Notes: generated from the letters alone by a model not told the origin. DNA of 64,000 nt from Mesorhizobium sp. CA14 (GCF_020165195.1 NZ_JAIUHR010000005.1:186001-250000), one strand, 5' to 3'. Positions 16,882 through 24,633 are shown, numbered from the stretch's first letter. Translations and numbers: made by a program.

Positions 16882-17948
16882 CCCTCGCAATTGACTATTT
16901 CAGGGATCTCGAGACCCCACGCCTGGCTCGCCTGGCGCCAAATTTGGTGGCGGCGGCTTTTCCGCTGATGAAGCTCATGCCGGCCCGCTACATTCTGGAT
17001 CGGGCAGCGTCGAATGGCGAACTGAAGGCAGCCTCCCACATTGTCGAGACGACGTCCGGCACGTTCGGCATGGCGGTGGCGCTGCTCGCGGCGGCGCGCG
17101 GCTATCGCCTTACCCTCGTCACCGCTTCGACGCTTATCGACGCCAAATACAAAGCCCGACTGGAGCGCATCGGCGCCACGGTCATCTCGCTTGACGATCC
17201 GCGCGGTGACGGCAATCAGCCTGGCCGGCTTGAGCGCCTGCAGGAAATCCTGGCCACGGAGCCGGACGGCTTCTGGACCCGCCAATATGACAGCCCGGGG
17301 AACTGGCTTGCCTATGCGCGGCTGGCTGAACTTTTCATCCGGGCGTTGGGAAAGGTTGATTGTCTGGTCGGTTGCATAGGGACTGGCGGTTCGTTATGCG
17401 GCACGGCCTCCTTTCTGCGAACTGTCTTTCCCCACCTGACGGTGTTTGCCGTCGATACCCATTGCAGCATTCTGTTCGGGCAGCCCGTCGGCAAACGCAT
17501 GCTGCGGGGCCTGGGCAACAGCGTTCTGCCGAAAAACGTCAGGCATGAGCTTGTCGACGAGATCCATTGGGTCGGCGCCTATCCGGCGTATATGAGCGCG
17601 CACCGTTTACTGCGCGAGCACGGTATCTTCATGGGGCCGACCAGCGGCGCCGCCGCATTGGTGGCGCGATGGGTCGCAAAGACCCTGCCAGACGCACAGG
17701 TCGCGGTCATCATGCCTGACGAAGGCCATCGCCATGCCGAGACTGTCTACAATGACGACTGGCTTGCAACCCTGCCTGGCTGGCCCTGCAAGGAACCGCC
17801 TGAGCCGAGGACGCTGACGACAATCGCACCGGCCGCAGAGACGCAATGGACGCGCTTTCTCTGGCTACGGCGCAGTCTCGACGATGTGCTCAAAACGCAG
17901 ACAGCAAGTGCGGTGCCGTCGGCTATTGGTGCGGTGGAGAATCTATGA
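16875..17948 (+). CDS. CysK-like fold-type II PLP-dependent enzyme
   Basis: A 357-residue member of the cysteine synthase / SbnA / threonine dehydratase group. Gapless alignment by eye to SbnA-like proteins places PLP lysine at Lys33, but the usual NPxGSxKDR setting is replaced by AAAFPLMKLMPARYIL. Other landmarks are TSGTFG (60-65) for the substrate loop, GTGGS (169-173) for PLP phosphate and GPTSGAA near 250. Enzymes of this group do beta-elimination or beta-replacement, some on O-phosphorylated amino acids. It overlaps the kinase gene upstream, and its last bases overlap the convergent threonine-synthase-like gene. Reaction and substrate are unknown. Confidence 0.85.
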   Translation: MVTLAIDYFRDLETPRLARLAPNLVAAAFPLMKLMPARYILDRAASNGELKAASHIVETTSGTFGMAVALLAAARGYRLTLVTASTLIDAKYKARLERIGATVISLDDPRGDGNQPGRLERLQEILATEPDGFWTRQYDSPGNWLAYARLAELFIRALGKVDCLVGCIGTGGSLCGTASFLRTVFPHLTVFAVDTHCSILFGQPVGKRMLRGLGNSVLPKNVRHELVDEIHWVGAYPAYMSAHRLLREHGIFMGPTSGAAALVARWVAKTLPDAQVAVIMPDEGHRHAETVYNDDWLATLPGWPCKEPPEPRTLTTIAPAAETQWTRFLWLRRSLDDVLKTQTASAVPSAIGAVENL

Positions 17949-19280
17949 GACGAGATCCAGCCCGCTTTTATCGAGCCAGCCCCAGGCGTCTTGCGTCGTC
18001 TGGAAGATCCGATCGTGTTCGTTCGATCCAGTAGACCGATCGAGGTCCTTGAGACCGCTGGCGGTCACGACGGCCACGACGCGGTCTGTGGCTGCGATGA
18101 TCCCTTGATCCTTCAACGCCGATATTGCGATCAGCGGCGTGACCGATGCCAGTTCGGCAAAGATTCCTTCGTCCCGCGCAAGGCGTTCCTGCATCGCGAT
18201 CAGGCCGTGATTGTCGACTGGGACGGCGTGCCCGCCGGATTCGCGCAGAGCCTTCAAAGCCTGAAAGGTGCTGCGCGGCGTGCCGATCGATACGGCAAGG
18301 CTGTCAAAGAACATCTTGCGTTCGCTCAAGGCATCGGCGCCCCTGGCAAGCGCATCCGCCAACGACCCGTGCACCTCCGCGGCGACGAGGCGGGGCAGCT
18401 GCGTGATCGTCCCTTGCGCATACAACTCGCAAAAGCCCGCCCACACGCCGGACAACGCATCGCCATAGCAGACCGGCAGGACACACCAGTCCGGCGCCGT
18501 GCCATCCGATTGCTCGACGATCTCGTAGGCGATCGTCTTGTAGCCCTCGATGCCGAGTGGATGGCTGCCGACGACCGGACCGTGATAGGGCGAGGCGATG
18601 AACCAGTCATAGCGGGCAGCCGCCTGTTCCAGCAGAGACCATCGGTCCATTTTGTTGACCAAGGGCAGCACCGTCGCGCCATATTTTCGGATCTGCGCGA
18701 GCATCGCGCCGGCAGACCCAGCGAAAGTAGTGACAACGCACTTCAGTCCGGCTCTGGAAGCGTAGGCCGCCAGCGAAGCGCCGGCGTTGCCAGAAGACGC
18801 GGTCGCGACGATCTTAGCGCCACGGGCGCGCGCCACGCTGACCGCGACGGTCGAGAAGCGGTCCTTATGCGACCAGGTCGGGTTTCGGCCTTCGTCCTTG
18901 ATTGCGAGGTTGGGCACGCCGAGAACCGCGCCGATGCGCGGCGCCGCGAGCAGGGGCGTCAACCCCTCGCCAAGGCTCACTGCATCCGCGGCTGTGCAAG
19001 GCAGCATATGCGCAAAACGCCATAACGAGCGCGAGGGGGTGGCGCCCTCCAAGGGATGAGGGGGAGGATCCGTATAAACCGGCCGAAGATTTGCGGGTGC
19101 GATCTGGTGACACCGCGCGCACCCTTTGGAGTCGATGGTGATATCGGCGGGGTAGGAGGCACCGCACCGAATGCAGACGAATTCCAGGACCCGGCTTTCT
19201 TCTGTTCCGGGTCGGCTGATCTCGCCTGAGGAATGCACGGATATGTCGTGCGCGAGGTCGCGAAACGGCCGGCTCGGCAT
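17943..19280 (-). CDS. Threonine-synthase-like PLP enzyme with N-terminal zinc ribbon
   Basis: A 445-residue protein from ATG 19280; a slightly longer start is possible. A four-cysteine zinc-ribbon pattern (Cys36, Cys39, Cys54, Cys57) precedes the fold-type II domain, which has EGLTP (105-109), the PLP lysine in TWSHKDR (Lys139) and ASSGNAGASLAAYA. Threonine synthases convert O-phosphohomoserine to threonine, but paralogues can act on other phosphorylated amino acids. Its 3' end overlaps the convergent CysK-like gene by six bases. The XRE regulator is divergent with twin operators between. Housekeeping threonine synthase is normally encoded elsewhere, so this is probably a specialised paralogue. 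Confidence 0.85.
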   Translation of the reverse strand: MPSRPFRDLAHDISVHSSGEISRPGTEESRVLEFVCIRCGASYPADITIDSKGCARCHQIAPANLRPVYTDPPPHPLEGATPSRSLWRFAHMLPCTAADAVSLGEGLTPLLAAPRIGAVLGVPNLAIKDEGRNPTWSHKDRFSTVAVSVARARGAKIVATASSGNAGASLAAYASRAGLKCVVTTFAGSAGAMLAQIRKYGATVLPLVNKMDRWSLLEQAAARYDWFIASPYHGPVVGSHPLGIEGYKTIAYEIVEQSDGTAPDWCVLPVCYGDALSGVWAGFCELYAQGTITQLPRLVAAEVHGSLADALARGADALSERKMFFDSLAVSIGTPRSTFQALKALRESGGHAVPVDNHGLIAMQERLARDEGIFAELASVTPLIAISALKDQGIIAATDRVVAVVTASGLKDLDRSTGSNEHDRIFQTTQDAWGWLDKSGLDLVS

Positions 19281-19358
19281 GGCTATTCCTGTGTCAGGAA
19301 ACGATGAATTCGCTGGTTGTTTCAAACAGCCCACGGCACCGCTGTCAATGCGGAATGT

Positions 19359-19385
19359 GCACTATAGTGTGTCGCACCATAGTGC
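19359..19385. promoter_or_regulatory. Twin palindromic operators upstream of XRE regulator
   Basis: GCACTATAGTGT (19359-19370) and GCACCATAGTGC (19374-19385) are two near-palindromic 12-mers whose centres are 15 bp apart. They lie about 23 bp before the XRE start and about 80 bp before the divergent threonine-synthase-like start. Spacing and symmetry suggest two repressor dimers bound side by side, probably the XRE protein itself. This is inference. Confidence 0.6.
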
Positions 19386-19407
19386 GCGTCGTAGCATCCG
19401 TTGTTTG

Positions 19408-19674
19408 ATGAAACTTCGCGGCGTTTTTGGTTTGAACGTGCAGCGGCTACGCAGAGAAAGAAGACTGTCTCAGGAGCAGTTGTCTTTCGTTTCGGGCCGC
19501 ACGCGAGCCTATATCAGCAGCGTCGAGGCCGGTCGGCGCAACGCCACGCTGGATACAGTCGAGATCCTGGCGAAGGCCCTGGATGTCGAACCGCAAGAGT
19601 TGATCACGGCCGTCCCATCGAATCGGCGAGCAACCCGCGGGACGAAGCAGACGACGCCAAAGTCAGCGGAATGA
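19408..19674 (+). CDS. XRE-family helix-turn-helix regulator (88 aa)
   Basis: Small single-domain DNA-binding protein. The start at 19408 (MKLRGVFGLNVQRLRRERRL) was chosen because the fold begins there; longer in-frame starts would run through the twin operators. The five-helix XRE pattern is clear (LSQEQLSFVSGRTRAYISSVEAGRRNATLDTVEILAKAL). It resembles controller-type repressors. It is divergent from the threonine-synthase-like gene and precedes the luxR-luxI pair, so it may set the state of this part of the cluster. Confidence 0.88.
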   Translation: MKLRGVFGLNVQRLRRERRLSQEQLSFVSGRTRAYISSVEAGRRNATLDTVEILAKALDVEPQELITAVPSNRRATRGTKQTTPKSAE

Positions 19675-19841
19675 AGCGCGGTCTGTTCAGCCAACATTGA
19701 TACGGCATTCAGGTTCTTTATCTTTGCGCCAGCTAATTGACTCCTGAAGTGTACATTCGGCGCAAGTCCCATTGAATATATCGCATCTGTGACCGTAAGT
19801 TCCTGGCTGGGATGGGGCCTGACTCTTGTCGAGGTCTGCCG

Positions 19842-20570
19842 ATGGAGATCGATAGTCTTGTCGGGTTGTTTGCAGCGATCTCAAAGATCGATGCCGCGTG
19901 CTCGGTGGATGGTATCCTCCAAGAGTTCCGCTCTGCCATCGAGCGTTACGGCCTGCGTTATTTTCTGATCACCGGCCTGCCCGTGCCCCACGACACCGAC
20001 TGGAAGCGAGAGATCCTGGTCGATGCTTGGCCGCCCGAATGGCATCTTCGCTACATGTCAGAGGATTACTTTTCGCATGATCCCTGCGTCGCGCAGTGCC
20101 GGCATTCGCCGAAGCCATTCCTGTGGGACGAACTTCCGCCGGCAAAGCTTTTTGCGCGCGCAAAGCTGGTGATGGATGAAGCGGCGGAGTTCGGAATGGG
20201 CCAAGGTCTGTGCGTTCCCGTCCACGTGCCGCTGGCAGGTCCCGGAGTCGTCACGGCAGCGGGCGATCGGATTGAAATAGCGCCGGGCGTCGTGCCATTC
20301 ATCGAGACGCTTTGCGTGCATGTGTTTCGACGCCTGTCGGGGCTGGAAGAATCCGGCCAGGCCGTTGAGGCCGCACCCTTGACGCCGCGCGAGCGCGAAC
20401 TCCTGGAGTGGAGCGCCGAAGGCAAATCGAACGAAGACATCGCCTGCATCCTGGGCGTCACAAGGAACACGGTTGAAAGCCATCAGCGCAACATTCGAGG
20501 CAAGCTCGATGCGGCCAATGTCTCGCATGCCATCGTCAAAGCTCTGCGACGACAGGAAATCCAGATTTAG
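19842..20570 (+). CDS. LuxR-family quorum-sensing regulator
   Basis: Acyl-homoserine-lactone-responsive transcription factor of 242 residues from ATG 19842; a start at 19812 is possible. The autoinducer-binding domain shows WHLRYMSEDYFSHDPCVAQC and PFLWDEL, the conserved W, Y, D, P, W pocket pattern. The C-terminal GerE-type HTH is complete (LTPRERELLEWSAEGKSNEDIACILGVTRNTVESH). It sits directly upstream of a luxI gene in the same direction. No convincing lux box was found by eye upstream of either gene. Targets are probably this cluster, the transfer genes, or both. Confidence 0.9.
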   Translation: MEIDSLVGLFAAISKIDAACSVDGILQEFRSAIERYGLRYFLITGLPVPHDTDWKREILVDAWPPEWHLRYMSEDYFSHDPCVAQCRHSPKPFLWDELPPAKLFARAKLVMDEAAEFGMGQGLCVPVHVPLAGPGVVTAAGDRIEIAPGVVPFIETLCVHVFRRLSGLEESGQAVEAAPLTPRERELLEWSAEGKSNEDIACILGVTRNTVESHQRNIRGKLDAANVSHAIVKALRRQEIQI

Positions 20571-20617
20571 CAATACCTGAATACCATCATACGGGCGCGA
20601 AGCGTGTTTTCCTACGA

Positions 20618-20633
20618 CCTCCACTTTTGGAGG
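20618..20633 (+). promoter_or_regulatory. Hairpin covering the luxI ribosome-binding site
   Basis: CCTCCA (20618-20623), a four-base loop, then TGGAGG (20628-20633) form a perfect 6-bp stem that includes the GGAGG ribosome site, four bases before ATG 20638. In the mRNA this would hide the site, giving low basal LuxI synthesis or a point for regulation. The structure is seen in sequence; the effect is inferred. Confidence 0.5.
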
Positions 20634-20637
20634 CGAC

Positions 20638-21252
20638 ATGGTCCGTATTCATCTGGTCACCTGGGAAAACAGGAAGCAGTATAGAAAAGTCCTGGAGCGC
20701 TATTTTCGAATCCGGTACGACGTTTACGTCAAGCATAGACGCTGGCGCGCCGTCGCCCGCCCCATCAACATCGAGATCGACGCCTTCGACAACGAATATG
20801 CGCTTTATGTTCTGGCGCTCGATTCCAACGGCAAGATCGTCGGCGGCTCGCGTCTTGTTCCGACGCTCCAGCCGCATCTCATGAGCGAGGTCTTCCCGGT
20901 TCTCGCCGGCGGCACGCCTCCGCGAGCGGCTGATATTTTCGAATGGACGCGTTTTTTTGTCGTCCCATCGCTTCGCACGCACGGAGCGTCGTCGCCGATC
21001 GCCGGCTTTGTTCTGTGCGGCCTGCTCGAAACGGCGCAAAGTCTGGGGATTCGACAAATCAGCGTGGTGTGCGAAACATTCTGGCCGAAACGCCTGCGTG
21101 CGCTTGGCTGGACGCTTTACGAACTCGGCAATGCGCTCGAACATCCGGACGGGGACATCATCGCGCTGCTGATCGATGTCACGCCCGAGGCCATTGAGCA
21201 GACGCGCCGCGCTTATGGCATCACCGGCGTCATACTGGCGGATAAAATCTAG
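20638..21252 (+). CDS. Acyl-homoserine-lactone synthase (LuxI family, BjaI-like)
   Basis: Autoinducer synthase of 204 residues. Conserved family positions are present: Arg26 (RYDVY), Trp36, Asp49, Asp51, Arg72, Phe86, Glu102 and Arg105 (FEWTRFFV). The wording around LMSEVFP and EWTRFFVV is closer to the BjaI/RpaI branch, whose members use acyl-CoA donors to make short or aryl signals, than to the TraI branch; this comparison is from memory. The signal structure is not predictable. It is paired with the luxR upstream, and its ribosome site lies in a hairpin. Confidence 0.92.
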   Translation: MVRIHLVTWENRKQYRKVLERYFRIRYDVYVKHRRWRAVARPINIEIDAFDNEYALYVLALDSNGKIVGGSRLVPTLQPHLMSEVFPVLAGGTPPRAADIFEWTRFFVVPSLRTHGASSPIAGFVLCGLLETAQSLGIRQISVVCETFWPKRLRALGWTLYELGNALEHPDGDIIALLIDVTPEAIEQTRRAYGITGVILADKI

Positions 21253-21359
21253 GTTGATTGCCACCGGCAGCTGAAGGTTCGCCCGCCAGGGGATATTGTC
21301 ATCGCGCCCATTTGCGCGGTAGTCAGCCCTATGGTGCACCGAATTCGGTTGATGGACTC

Positions 21360-22058
21360 ATGACGCCGCTGGTCCTGATCTCTTCGAAGGACCCGGACTT
21401 CTTTCTGGTTTTCGGGCACATCCTTTCAGTTGCCGGCTTCGAAACCCGCCTGATCACGGCGGATAAGGAGATTGCGCGCGCCATCAAGGCCGAAACGCCG
21501 CTTGCCGTTATCCTGGACTGTCATCCGGGCGACCGCGCAATCGCCAAGCAATGCCTGTCGCTGAAGTCGTCCGAAGCGACAAGAGCAACGCCTCTGGCAG
21601 GTTTGGTCGCGCCTCGTTCCGGCAAACTGCACCTGGATCTCATCAAGGCGGGCGTGGACGAGATATTTTCGCGGCCCTTTGCGCCCGAGCAGCTTCTGAC
21701 GTGGCTGCACGGCAAGGCAGGTGTCGCGCAGCTCGCGCGCGAAACCAAGACAGGCGATCTGGTGCAAGGCGATTTCCGGTTGGACCGACAGACCTACCGG
21801 ACATTCTTCAGGCAAAAAGAAATCACTATGCCGCCGATCGAATTCAAGCTTTTGCGCAGCCTTCTGGCGCAACCTGGCAAGGTCCTCAGCCGGGAGGAAC
21901 TGGTCGCGACCGCATGGCCTGAACACGCCGCCGCAACCGATATACGGGGTGTCGACGTTCATATTGCCAGGTTGCGCAAAAGGCTTCGGGCATCTGTGGG
22001 AAGCGATGTGATCCGGACCGTCCGCTCTGCTGGTTACGCATTCGCGCCGGACTGGTAG
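21360..22058 (+). CDS. OmpR/PhoB-type response regulator with degenerate receiver
   Basis: A 232-residue protein from ATG 21360. The N-terminal receiver-like domain retains the phospho-acceptor position (Asp53 in VILDCHPGD) but lacks the normal acidic pair (it reads LISSKDPDFF), and the conserved lysine near FSRPF is arginine. The C-terminal winged-helix domain is typical (IEFKLLRSLLAQPGKVLSREELV, VDVHIARLRKRL, IRTVRSAGYAF). No histidine kinase is nearby. It may work without phosphorylation or respond to another signal. It follows luxI in the same direction after a 107-bp gap. Confidence 0.85.
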   Translation: MTPLVLISSKDPDFFLVFGHILSVAGFETRLITADKEIARAIKAETPLAVILDCHPGDRAIAKQCLSLKSSEATRATPLAGLVAPRSGKLHLDLIKAGVDEIFSRPFAPEQLLTWLHGKAGVAQLARETKTGDLVQGDFRLDRQTYRTFFRQKEITMPPIEFKLLRSLLAQPGKVLSREELVATAWPEHAAATDIRGVDVHIARLRKRLRASVGSDVIRTVRSAGYAFAPDW

Positions 22059-22145
22059 TCTGCGCGGCGATTCCGGAACCCGATCCAATTGTCATGTTGC
22101 CGATGGCGCCGCGGTTGCGTGCCCGACATTCACACATATCAGCTC

Positions 22146-22922
22146 TCAATGGCTCAGGATGGTGTCGAGGAACAGCCTGGCGCGCGGATGTGCGGCTCTA
22201 TCGAAGAAATCAGTGGAAGACGTGTGCTCGACGATGCGGCCCTGATCCATGAAAACGATCTCATCGGCGACTTCGCGTGCAAAGCCCATTTCATGCGTCA
22301 CGCAGACCATGGTCACGCCGGTTTTCGCGAGCGCGATCATCACGTCGAGCACTTCCTTGATCATTTCCGGGTCGAGCGCCGAGGTAGGTTCATCGAAAAG
22401 CATGATGCGGGGATCAAGACAGAGAGCGCGCGCGATCGCCGCCCGCTGTTGTTGGCCGCCCGACAGCTCAGCCGGATAGGCCCGCGCCTTTTCGGGAATG
22501 TGCACCGCCGTCAGATGCCGCATGGCGATCTCTTCGGCCTCGTGCGCCGATTTCAACAGCACCCGGCGCAGCGCCAGCGTGCAGTTTGCAAGCACGGTTA
22601 GGTGAGGGAAGAGGTTGAAGCTTTGAAACACCATGCCCGTCAGCCGGCGTGCCATCGCGGCATCGCGATCGCTTCTTCCCAGACTGCTCCCTTCAACCTC
22701 TATCGTCCCCTTTTGGAAACGCTCGAGGCCGTTGATGCAGCGAATCAATGTCGACTTGCCGGACCCGGAGGGTCCGCAGACGACGACACGCGCACCCGGC
22801 CGTAAGGTCAGATCGATGTTTTTCAAAACGTGCAGGGCGCCGAACCACTTGTTGAGAGCGTCGATCCGCACGAGCGGGACGGATTGAAGCGTCGAGGTCG
22901 CAGGCGCGCGCCGGTCGAGCAT
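22146..22922 (-). CDS. Polar amino-acid ABC transporter ATPase
   Basis: GlnQ-type ATPase, 258 residues, powering uptake of a polar amino acid. Walker A is GPSGSGKST, the Q-loop VFQSFNLFPHLTV, the signature LSGGQQQRAAIARAL and Walker B IMLFDEPTSALDP, followed by the switch histidine in CVTHEMGFA. The start codon overlaps the stop of the upstream permease gene by one base. It is last in a three-gene leftward operon whose binding protein seems to be the lone gene at 9058-9930. Confidence 0.93.
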   Translation of the reverse strand: MLDRRAPATSTLQSVPLVRIDALNKWFGALHVLKNIDLTLRPGARVVVCGPSGSGKSTLIRCINGLERFQKGTIEVEGSSLGRSDRDAAMARRLTGMVFQSFNLFPHLTVLANCTLALRRVLLKSAHEAEEIAMRHLTAVHIPEKARAYPAELSGGQQQRAAIARALCLDPRIMLFDEPTSALDPEMIKEVLDVMIALAKTGVTMVCVTHEMGFAREVADEIVFMDQGRIVEHTSSTDFFDRAAHPRARLFLDTILSH

Positions 22923-23581
22923 TAGCGGCGGCCGCTCGCAAGCAGGAGCTTCTCCATGCGCTTCACCCCATAAGAAACGATCAGCGCCAGGGCGAGAAAG
23001 AGAACGCCGGCAACGGTCAGCGGCTCCGCGTAGCGATAGGTCTCGGAAGCGATGTCGAAGGCGCGCCCGAGCATTTCCGGTACGGCCAGGATCGCGAGAT
23101 AAGGCGTCGCCTTAAGGATCGAAACCACATAGTTGCCCAGGGGCGCGGCGATGTTGCGCAGCATTTGGGGTGCAATGACGAAGATGACCGTGTCGCGGCG
23201 GGTGAGCGACAGGGCTCTGGCTGCTTCCTGCTGGCCCTTCGGAATAGCGTCGATGCCCGCCTTGAACACCTCCGCCAGATAGCCGCTGTAATACAGGCTT
23301 AGCCCCACTATACCCACCGTCATGGCGCCAAGCCGGATCCCGTAGACGGGCATGACGAAATAGAGGAAATAGAGCCAGGCCAGGACCGGCGTCGAGCGGA
23401 TGAAGTCGATCAGGAAGCGCACGGCGAGACCAGGCGCACCGCCCCCGCGGCGGATCATTTCGAAAGTGAAGCCAAGCGCCGATGCGCCGAGGCAACTCAA
23501 GACCGTTGCAAGCAGGGTAGCCCCGATCGCACCGATTATGATCGGGATGGTCGAGAGCGCGAAGCCGAAGTCAAATCCCAT
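22922..23581 (-). CDS. Polar amino-acid ABC transporter permease (first of pair)
   Basis: A 219-residue HisM/GlnP-type inner-membrane permease with about five hydrophobic segments. The EAA-type loop is seen in EVFKAGIDAIPKGQQEAARALSL-like sequence in the middle. It overlaps the other permease gene upstream and the ATPase gene downstream, giving tight coupling. Together with the other permease it would form the heterodimeric channel for the amino acid bound by the 9058-9930 protein. Confidence 0.9.
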   Translation of the reverse strand: MGFDFGFALSTIPIIIGAIGATLLATVLSCLGASALGFTFEMIRRGGGAPGLAVRFLIDFIRSTPVLAWLYFLYFVMPVYGIRLGAMTVGIVGLSLYYSGYLAEVFKAGIDAIPKGQQEAARALSLTRRDTVIFVIAPQMLRNIAAPLGNYVVSILKATPYLAILAVPEMLGRAFDIASETYRYAEPLTVAGVLFLALALIVSYGVKRMEKLLLASGRR

Positions 23582-24230
23582 GAGGCGCTCCTCTTTCGGG
23601 ATTGACCCGCGCCTCGAGCCAGCGGCCGGCGAGCGCGATCGGATAACAGACGACGAAGAAGGCCAGCAGCAACGCCGAATAGATCGCGACCGGGTCGTAT
23701 TCGGTCTGCGAGATTTCCTTGGCGCGGAAGGTCATGTCCGTCAGCGTGACCAAGGAGACAAGGGAAGTCGCTTTGACCAGCTGAATAAGGTTGTTGACGA
23801 ATGTGGGACTCATGGCGACCAACGCCTGGGGCAGCTCGATCAGAAGCAGGATCGCCGGGCGCGAGAGGCCGAGCGCCATACCAGCCTCGCGCTGGCCGGC
23901 AGGAAGAGATTGGAGCCCGGCCCGCACCGCTTGGCTGGCATAACCGCCGCTATTGAGGCCGAGCACCAATGCACTGACGGTCATCGCCGACAGAGTGACC
24001 CCCATGACCGGCAGAACGTAGTAGAAGACGAAGAGCAGGACGACGACCGCCGAACTGCGCCAGAATTCGATTACTGCCGTGACCAGAAAGCGCGTCAAGC
24101 CGGTGGTCAGAAACTGTGCGACGCCGAAAACAAGCGCGAAGGGCACTGCGAAGACCAAGCCATAGGCGGTGACCGCTGCCGTTATGCGCAGCCCTTGCAG
24201 GATCCCAAGCCAGATGTCGAGCATGCTCAT
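23571..24230 (-). CDS. Polar amino-acid ABC transporter permease (second of pair)
   Basis: A 219-residue permease of the HisMQ type. The start at 24230 (MSMLDIWLGILQGLRI) was chosen because an upstream extension to 24422 has no membrane character. The EAA-type loop is visible near residue 130 (QAVRAGLQSLPAGQREAGMA). It is the first gene of the permease-permease-ATPase operon. A 205-bp leader holds the motif shared with the binding-protein gene. Confidence 0.88.
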   Translation of the reverse strand: MSMLDIWLGILQGLRITAAVTAYGLVFAVPFALVFGVAQFLTTGLTRFLVTAVIEFWRSSAVVVLLFVFYYVLPVMGVTLSAMTVSALVLGLNSGGYASQAVRAGLQSLPAGQREAGMALGLSRPAILLLIELPQALVAMSPTFVNNLIQLVKATSLVSLVTLTDMTFRAKEISQTEYDPVAIYSALLLAFFVVCYPIALAGRWLEARVNPERGAPHGI

Positions 24231-24434
24231 CAAGCGTCGCCGCCCCTTGCCGGCAAGGGGCGCGGCGTGGCGGCTGGCGGGGCGCTTCGAGCATATTTGG
24301 AAACGCCTGTTTGGCACCGCGAAACCGAGCCCTCGCGACCGAACCGCATGACAATCCTCCGCGCCGTGGAAAGGGCGATCGCCGCCACTGCCAGGCAATT
24401 TCATAAACCCGGTGGGACTCATGTGTCAATAAAC

Positions 24435-24452
24435 ATGTACATAATATTGCGA
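24435..24452. promoter_or_regulatory. Shared upstream motif, copy 2 (permease operon)
   Basis: ATGTACATAATATTGCGA differs at one of 18 positions from the copy at 10033-10050, in the same orientation relative to its leftward gene. A second short match (GTCAATA) lies just to the left in both places. It is about 205 bp before the permease start. The remainder of the 24231-24651 gap holds the trbB leader with an inverted repeat and no gene. Confidence 0.6.
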
Positions 24453-24607
24453 AAGTCTACATTCTGCCGGAGTTGGAGCGCCGCGATCTCCCGCCATGGA
24501 GGTTCCTAAACTCGGCGCCGCCGTTCGCCGGTCTTTGTTCGCTGCGCTACGACGGCGGTCGAAAGCTGTTGAATCGGGGCGCTCCAGGCCTCTCTTGCTT
24601 ATCCCGA

Positions 24608-24633
24608 CCGGGAACTGCTCGACGAGTTCCCGG
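24608..24633. promoter_or_regulatory. Inverted repeat in the trbB leader
   Basis: CCGGGAACT and AGTTCCCGG form a perfect 9-bp inverted repeat with an 8-base spacer, ending 18 bp before the trbB start. It could be an operator for a transfer regulator or an mRNA hairpin that limits translation of the trb operon. No rho-independent T-run follows, so a terminator is unlikely. Confidence 0.45.

Noticed and set aside
19675..19841. Possible lux box upstream of luxR around GAAGTGTACATTCGG
   Set aside because: The dyad is off-centre and imperfect and does not match a lux or tra box well enough to call.
24608..24633. Inverted repeat upstream of trbB as a terminator for an upstream rightward gene
   Set aside because: No T-run follows and the preceding genes point left, so there is no rightward transcript to end.
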